Assembly: GCF_020497125.1 (NCBI RefSeq)
Contig: NC_059087.1
Location: 18,943,925 to 19,007,924, forward strand
Direction: 5' to 3'
DNA length: 64,000 bases
From: Mauremys mutica
Lineage: Eukaryota > Chordata > Testudines > Geoemydidae
Shown piece by piece: positions 58,501-64,000 of the stretch. The notes under the pieces are model-generated. The model ran no database searches, was not told the origin of the DNA, and was given only the letters and a program-made list of their open reading frames with translations. Position numbers and translations under genes: made by a program. Position 1 is the stretch's first letter; every line of letters begins with the position of its first letter.

Positions 58501-61500
58501 AAACACCAAGTCACACTGTAAGCTATAGTGAAGATGCTTGTAGGCAAGAAATATGTGCTGGGCAGAATACACGTGCAACGTATTTATTTATTTTAGATCC
58601 ATTGCACAAAATCTGTTTGTGTCTCAGACTATTTCAATTAAGTGAGCGTGCCATTGACAGGGCTTGTGGGGTGTGTGTGTGTGTGTGTGTGGGGGGGGGG
58701 GGGGTTCTTTCTTTTTTTTTTTTTTTTGACTTACTTTTGGATTAATTTCCTTCCCTCCCTCCTTCAGCCTGGTTTTAGATGCTATTTCCCATGTTGGCAT
58801 GTAACTCTCATGCTGGGTAATTCACAGGCTTCCCCACAGTAAAACTCAGCCCTTGGTTGACTTCTTGCTATGGAGTTGGGGTGTTTGCTCGCAAAGGCGC
58901 AGCTGCTGCACTAGTGGGAACTTGCCAGTTTGTGGCAGAGGACGTGTATCATTGAATGGGTTCCCTCCCCATGGTATTGGTGTTGCCGTTTGTGACTGGC
59001 AGTCCCTGGCATTGCCCTGCGTGAAGGCTGTCATGAAACACACATCATTGCCTGCTTTTATTTCTCATTGTTTCAGATAAAATAAAGAATGCTTAGAATG
59101 CAGTCTTCTTCCCCCCCCATTCCCGGCCCCCCACTGAAATCAATGGGAATCTTGCCATTGGTGCCCAGCAGGAGTTAGGACCAGTTATCTAGTTGAGCAG
59201 AAACTTAATCAGTGGTTGGAACTGATTTACACAGAAATCATTTTAAACCCTTCCCTAACTCTATTTAAATAATTCCTTCCTCTTAGCCACAATCGGTAGG
59301 TCACCTAAAACTAATGAGTACTGGCAGACAGGTCCCCTGAAGAGGCTGCAGCTTCTTGCTTATCCACTAGGGGTAACGTGATGACGTTCTGCTCCCCAGT
59401 TTTGTAACACATGCTGGGATTTATTTCTCTGGCGCAGATGTTACTCCAGCCACATTCGAAACACCCGAAGTGCACCCAGGCACCTCTTCCTTGTTGAACA
59501 AACCGAAGATCGGGATCAGAGCTGCGGAGGAAGGTAGGGAAGGGGCTATCCTCTTTATTTGGGTTCTCCAGCAGGAGGGGAAATACTGCTGTGCATGTTA
59601 TCGGGTGTTAACCTTCTGCTAAAGTGGCCCTTTCTAATATCTGCTCTAAGTGAAACTCCATCACAGGTTGGGTGGGATGTGGGCCTGCATGGATCAATAA
59701 CCGTCGCTGATGTGAGAGCTTCATTGCTTCCCAAGAAAAGGGTTTCTGCCTGTGGGCAAGGTGGTAAGAGCACAGCTATTCATGTACCGGACAGTATGAA
59801 CACGGACGTGTCATCTGGCAGCAAACTACTTCTGAATTGTCCTTAAACGTGAATAAACGAATGATCCTGAAGGGGATGGGTGTGGAAAAGGGTCACTGAT
59901 CCTTCAGTAAGTCAAGTCAATGCTACTACTGCTCTGTACTTCATATGTACTTTCATTTTTAGATACAGATTCCTCAGCAATGCTCAAGTTAAGAGTGGAC
60001 CGGGGGCGGGGGAAATACCTGCATGGGGGATTAATAACCAGGCATTGCTCATTACCGAAAGGGGAGTGTGAGCCCCTTCCTCAGACTTATTCCCTCATCT
60101 CTCTAGGAGAAGTGGAGAAAGAACAGAGTAAGGATACTCTTCCCAGCCTGGACAGCTTCTTAATAAAACACACCAGTGAAGACAATGCTTCATTTGAGCA
60201 GATCATGGAAGTGGCCAAAGAGAAGGAAAAGGCCAGGCATTCTTGGCTGTATGAAGCAGAAGAGGAGTTTGCCCAGGTGGGGAAATGGCTCCTGAAAGCT
60301 GAGCTTTTCTAACATAGTACTGTGGGCAAGGGCTGGCTTCTGTTTAACCAAAGGAGAGAGATGATTTCAAGTTTCTCCCTTGCCTTTGACGGGAGAAGAG
60401 AGAGTGTTAAGTTCCCTTCTGTTGTTGAGTCCCACTTGAACCCGTTGTGATTGTTCCTTGTCTCTAGAGATGTGACTGTTTGAATTATTCCCAGTGGTGC
60501 ATCAAGGACACAACACTGACTGCTTGCTTTTGAGTTGTGTGTGCGTGAGGCAGTGAGATCTAGCTTAGTGAGCTAGGAACTCCGGAGTTTAATCCTGCCT
60601 CTGCCCCAATTTGCTGTAGCATTTGACAACTCACTAAACCCTTTTGTGCTCTGTTTTTCATATCTACAGCCTGGGGATAATATTGACGTACACCAGGGGT
60701 GTTGAGGATATATGTTATACAGAGCTTTGAAAACGTGAAGCGCTGTCTAGCGCAAATGTCAGAATTGTTGACAACATCCCTTAGCGAGCTGTTGAACAGC
60801 TCTTCGTGTTCATCTGTCAATGCCTTATTCTTGGCAGACAGATTCTGGTTCTTTTTCGATTATTGGCATTCAGAATCCTCTGTTGCTGATATGAAGTGTG
60901 TTAAATATGACAGGAAACACTGAAAAGTGTCTTGTCTAGTTAATAAAGTTTTATGGGACTTGGGGAGGGGGAAGCTGTTACTGGGGTGGGAGCTCTGCTG
61001 TCAGGATTTCTAGAGGACTGCGCAGCATTTAATCTCAAAGAGCTTTGTGTAATTTAAGTTTACAAAGATTCTCTAATAAATAATGTGCACTTTTTTTTTT
61101 GTAGCCCCGTATACATCCTGTCCACTCAAAATATCTGATTCCAAAGTTAAAAAGCCGACACACCAGAGTGTGATTGAGTCAGCCTAGGGTACAGAAGAGA
61201 GGTACAGAAATGCAAGAAGCCATTCCAGGGCTAATATTTGTACCTCTTCCTTTAAACTTCATATCTTATTTTATAGCAGTTGTCTCTGGTCTCTTCAAAT
61301 AAATCCAATCTCTGAACTGCTCTCCTCTGAAAGACAGAAGAAGTAAGAGCTGAAAAGCAGAGCAACAAGCAGATGAATTATCAAGCTGATTTTCAGTCTG
61401 AAATGAGAATCTGAAATTCAGGCTTTGTTTTAAATTTTGATTCCAGCGACGACTTGAGAATCTGGCACTTCCCTCAGCAGAGCAGCAGGCACTGGAGAGC

Positions 61501-62691
61501 GGGAAAGCTGGCGTGGAGACCTGGGAGTACAAGGCTCAGAATTCCCTGATGTATTACCCACCAGGTAAAGCAAACTGTCCCCTTAAGAGGCATCAGCAGA
61601 TTTGGAAACATGCACTGATTCAGGTGGGCGGATGCCACCCGGCACCTGCATTTCAGCTTTGCTTTCCCCAACACATGTTCGGGTGCCTGAATTGCTGTCC
61701 TTGTGGTAAGATTGCACTTTGCAGCTTTTCCTTCTGCACGGCGGGGATATGCTCAGTTTCATTCATTCCAGCGTCGTTTTGCCCTGGCTGCCATTTGTCA
61801 TCCTGTCGCTCATTCCCCACGCTGCACTGGGTGTTTGTTTTCAGGAGTCATAGCTCCTCTCCTATTGGCTTTGTCTTGTTAATGAGCACTTTCAGTTCCC
61901 CTCTTTCCTCCTGCCGTCCTGCTCAGTTGTGTATACGTGGGGTTTGCTGGCCCCTTGGCTGCCGTCTGAAAGGCAACGGGATCCTTTAACAATCCCAGAC
62001 TGGGCTTAGATGCCTTTTTCAGCCATGAATGCACGGTAAATAACCTTCATGTGAAATGTGGGAGCTCTTGTGTGTTTCTTGCTTTTCTAAGGTAGCCTTG
62101 ATTTGTCCTTGTTTTTCAGGCGGTAGGTTAGACACCTAAGGGCATTAGTGTGAACTTGATTTGAAATGGATGGAAATGGCAAAATACAATTGCATCTGTA
62201 CCTTGCGTCTTGCAGAACCGTGTACTGACCACGGAGATTGTGTGTGTGGCCAGCCTGCCTGTTAGTGGGCCCCACAGCCCTTTCCTTGATGACTTGGCTT
62301 GCCATTCCAGGTGTGCCCGATGAGGATGACGTGTTTAAGAAGCCTCGCGAAGTTGTCCATAGAAACACCCGCTTTCTGAGAGATCCATTCAGCCAGGCTG
62401 TGAGCAAATCCCAGCTCCAGCAGGCAGCAGCCCTCAATGCCCAGGTTGGTTTACAGACAGGACACGCTTGTGACCGAAATACCCTTAATTGGGAGAGGTG
62501 CATGAGCTATGAGAACTGAACGTGGTGAATGTGCCTATTGGCTGCTTTCTCCAAATGCACCTGATTGATGCCAACTTTTCTGTTCTAGTACAAACAGGGC
62601 AAAGTAGGGCCAGATGGGAAGGAGCTGATCCCCCAGGAGTCTCCAAAAGTGAATGGATATGGATTTGTGGCCACCCCCTCTCCTGCCCCTG
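55330..62691 (+). CDS. ESS2: ESS2 splicing factor homologue (DGCR14), exons 1-7, partial (3' end beyond window)
   Basis: Exons: 55330-55485, 57558-57726, 59438-59533, 60107-60276, 61447-61564, 62311-62444, 62589-62691; all GT-AG with matching phases, giving 315 codons plus one base of a protein of about 480 aa. Family landmarks in order: KRILDEESYIE; IIQRDFFPDVEKL; QKEYLEAEESGDLEKMRQI; TPATFETPEVHPGT; LPSLDSFL and TSEDNASFEQIMEVAKEKEK; WLYEAEEEF; ETWEYKAQNSLMYYPP; FRDPFSQ-type segment (NTRFLRDPFSQA); QAAALNAQ; KQGKVGPDGKELIPQESP; GFVATPSPAP. ESS2 is a conserved nuclear protein associated with the spliceosomal C complex. The GSC2-ESS2 order and orientation match the 22q11.2 block. The ATG lies in the CpG island; the first residues (MEEPGAP) are Ala/Pro-rich and poorly conserved, so the start is slightly less certain than the exons. 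Confidence 0.95.
55495..55945 (+). repeat. G-rich minisatellite in ESS2 intron 1
   Basis: Units of 78-82 bp begin CTGGGGCTGTCTG at 55682, 55764, 55844 and 55922, each with GGGGGGG runs, AGGCCAGGCCTGTCTTGGGG and TTGGGGAGGGAGG. More degenerate units fill 55495-55680. It starts about 10 nt after the exon 1 donor. Confidence 0.85.
55946..56469 (+). other. ESS2 intron 1, part
   Basis: No frame or named repeat. Non-coding, moderately GC-rich near the island and plain after 56150. Confidence 0.5.
56470..56664 (-). mobile_element. turtle tRNA-derived SINE with CR1-like tail
   Basis: Minus strand starts with GGGATAGCTCAGTGGTTTGA (A box) and AACCCAGGATTGTGAGCTC (B-box region), then the CR1-type tail ending in GGTCCCTTCCACTTCTAGG. 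It is the best preserved copy in the window. Confidence 0.8.
56665..56905. mobile_element. hAT-like MITE carrying a nested MITE
   Basis: Left piece (ACTTATGCCCAAAGAAATCT, AAGGTGCCACCGGAC) and right piece (GATACAGACTAACACAGCTA, CCCCTCTG) belong to one element and are separated by the 110-nt MITE at 56738-56847. Confidence 0.7.
56738..56847. mobile_element. TIR MITE, copy 3 of 3
   Basis: Opens GGGTGACCAGACAGCAAATG and closes ATCTGGTCACCC, flanked by TA on both sides. Inserted into the hAT-like element above. TA flanks suggest a Tc1/mariner-type origin. Confidence 0.8.
57230..57312 (+). mobile_element. possible hAT-Charlie-like right end
   Basis: Ends AAAGTTTGGGAACCACTGCTC, the familiar terminal sequence of Charlie-type hAT elements. 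No matching left end was identified. Confidence 0.45.
57727..59437 (+). other. ESS2 intron 2
   Basis: 1.7 kb. Low-complexity tract (TG)n-G-T at 58666-58728. The rest shows no frame or repeat I can name, apart from an AATCAATGGGAATCTTGCC-type phrase at about 59135. Confidence 0.6.
58666..58728. repeat. compound (TG)n, poly-G, poly-T tract
   Basis: GTGTGT followed by about 15 G, then a long T run. It is a low-complexity tract prone to length change. Confidence 0.85.
60545..60745 (+). mobile_element. MIR-like core-SINE, near full length
   Basis: A tRNA-like head (GGAGTTTAATCCTGCCTCTG), central ACAACTCACTAAACCC, then TTTTTCATATCTACAGCCTG and the tail TACAGAGCTTTGAAAACGTG. It lies in ESS2 intron 4. 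Confidence 0.55.
60940..61100 (+). repeat. dispersed repeat, copy 2
   Basis: Matches 53640-53830 in ordered blocks (AAGCTGTTACTGGG, TAATTTAAGTTTACAAAGAT, AATGTGCACTTT). It lies in ESS2 intron 4. Confidence 0.5.
61565..62310 (+). other. ESS2 intron 5; nothing recognised
   Basis: No conserved frame on either strand and no repeat I can name. Confidence 0.5.
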
Positions 62692-63390
62692 GTAAGAAGA
62701 GACTTTTTTTGCTCTGATGTAAAAGCAAAGTAGTTTGCAATGCTGACCTGTTCCACTGACCTTTTGATGTAAACTCCACCCTAGGAGTCAATGCTTCTTT
62801 AATCAAGCAGCTTTGACTTCCAGTCTACATGCCTGCTGAGCCGATGAGTCTCGGGGGTAGAGAATATGCCAATTTAGTGTTCTGTTAAATCTCAGTCCAA
62901 AGACACAAACGATGCTGGGCTCGGGAGGCGCTCAGAGCTGTATGCTGCTTCGCTGCACTCGGGTTGAATGGACTAGATCATCCTAGGAGAGGCTTATGGG
63001 AACTCTGAGGGGAGCACGGCACTTGTAACTTGCTGGTGGTGATCGTCCTTCTAGTGCCTCTATCCAAGGATCTCAAAGCATTTCACAGACATTTACTCCC
63101 CCTCGCCCCCCCCCCTCGCAGTTCTAGTCTATATAGATTTTGTTTTTATACAGTACTCATCACTGAAGTAGCTGAGTGCTCTAAGCACATCTGTCACGTG
63201 TTGTTTATTCTGTCGTCCTCTTCCCAGAGGGAGAAGTGTGTGGGGGAAGGTTATGTTTTGAGAGGGCTTTTTTATTTTATTTTTATGGTTAAATAAATAT
63301 ACTGGTTGCTACGTGCTTATATTGGAGAAGGCCTGTCCAAAGAATGCGCCTTGCACTTGAAGTGGAAAGTGGGGAGGTTTGTGATAGTCC
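62692..63390 (+). other. ESS2 intron 7, proximal part
   Basis: No coding frame. A LINE/MIR-type phrase (AAGGATCTCAAAGCATTTCA) occurs at 63065-63090, followed by a C-rich tract at 63100-63118. Confidence 0.5.
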
Positions 63391-63394
63391 TCAG

Positions 63395-63995
63395 CTCTGG
63401 AGGGAATTCATTCCACAGTCTTGGGCCACCCCGGGAGAAGGGTCCGTCTCCTGCACCCACAAGCTTTACCCGTGTCGTGCAGAGTTTCATTGTGCCAGAG
63501 CAGCGAAGCTGTCCACCACGGTCTTTGGCCTGGAGCTTTAGACGGTCTTTTAGATAAGCTGGACCCAGGCAATGGTGCGCTTTGAAGATATGGTCTGAGA
63601 CCTTGAAATTGATTGACTATTCTATGAGAAGCCAGTGTAGAGAGCGGAGGACAGGTGTGATGTGCTTGCAGCAACCTGTGCTTCTGAGGAGATGTGCTGC
63701 AGTGTTTTGTCTTAGCTGGAGTTTCGGTTTCATGTCCAGGTATATCACATTGCTGTAGTCCTGCCGAGCAGTGATGAAGACCTGAATAACTGAGGGTGGG
63801 TCTTTGTCTGCCAGGATGGTACAGAGCCAGCTAGAGATGGTAGAAAGCATTACTTGCAGCTGTTGCTTTGTGAGAGTTCAGAGTCACTGAGGAACCCAAG
63901 AGTCCTCCTAGACTGTGGACTGACATGACCAATTTTGCATCAATCAAAGGAGATTGCACCGTGGCTGCAAACTCCTCAAAATCCCTTTCACTGCG
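63395..63995 (-). mobile_element. LINE reverse-transcriptase remnant (L2-like), 3' part
   Basis: Minus-strand frames carry VFITARQDYSNVIYLDM (the RLDYCN-type motif of L2-like LINE proteins), LRQNTAAHLLRSTG and HITPVLRSLHWLLIE, then RIVNQFQGLRPYL. The pieces are in two or more frames. Lies in ESS2 intron 7, antisense. L2 versus a related LINE clade is not settled. Confidence 0.65.
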
Positions 63996-64000
63996 CACCA

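Noticed and set aside
1..64000. CRISPR arrays, operons, prophage or bacterial genes
   Set aside because: The window is vertebrate nuclear DNA with spliced genes; short tandem repeats seen are microsatellites and a minisatellite.

Overview
The window looks like nuclear DNA from a turtle (Testudines, probably Cryptodira). The protein-coding genes have vertebrate exon structures with GT-AG introns. Interspersed repeats include CR1 LINEs, tRNA-derived SINEs with a CR1-like tail (43.4 and 56.5 kb), and MITE families I recognise from turtle genomes. The species assignment rests on repeat recognition and was not confirmed by a search.

Layout. (1) 1.04-36.58 kb, minus strand: one large gene of about 31 coding exons (about 1,935 aa) encoding a THADA/TRM732-family protein with the DUF2428 core. 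THADA proteins partner the tRNA 2'-O-methyltransferase FTSJ1/Trm7 at tRNA position 32. Because it sits beside GSC2 and ESS2 (the 22q11/DiGeorge block in human), I read it as a THADA paralogue rather than THADA itself. A CpG island at 36.27-37.27 kb is its promoter. (2) 36.6-47.4 kb: an intergenic region holding a decayed hAT transposase, a decayed PIF/Harbinger transposase, CR1 fragments, SINEs, a 5S rRNA-derived SINE, and two stretches with TAATCC-type homeodomain sites that may regulate GSC2. (3) 47.37-51.99 kb, plus strand: GSC2 (goosecoid-2), three exons, 219 aa, complete. (4) 52.0-55.3 kb: GSC2 downstream region with palindromic MITEs, leading into a second CpG island. (5) 55.33 kb to beyond the window, plus strand: the first seven exons of ESS2 (DGCR14), a spliceosome-associated nuclear protein; the C-terminal exons lie past 64 kb. 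The last 600 bases carry an antisense LINE reverse-transcriptase remnant.

GSC2 and ESS2 keep the order and relative orientation known from the human 22q11.2 block. The THADA-like gene is transcribed divergently from GSC2. The genes do not form one pathway: one is a tRNA-modification cofactor family, one a homeodomain repressor, one a splicing-associated factor.

No self-contained novel system (CRISPR, phage, operon) is present, as expected for vertebrate DNA. The most notable items are the THADA paralogue in this block, a damaged-looking or non-canonical donor at its exon 25, an inverted pair of NRF1-like sites in its promoter, nested transposon insertions, and a G-rich minisatellite at the start of ESS2 intron 1.
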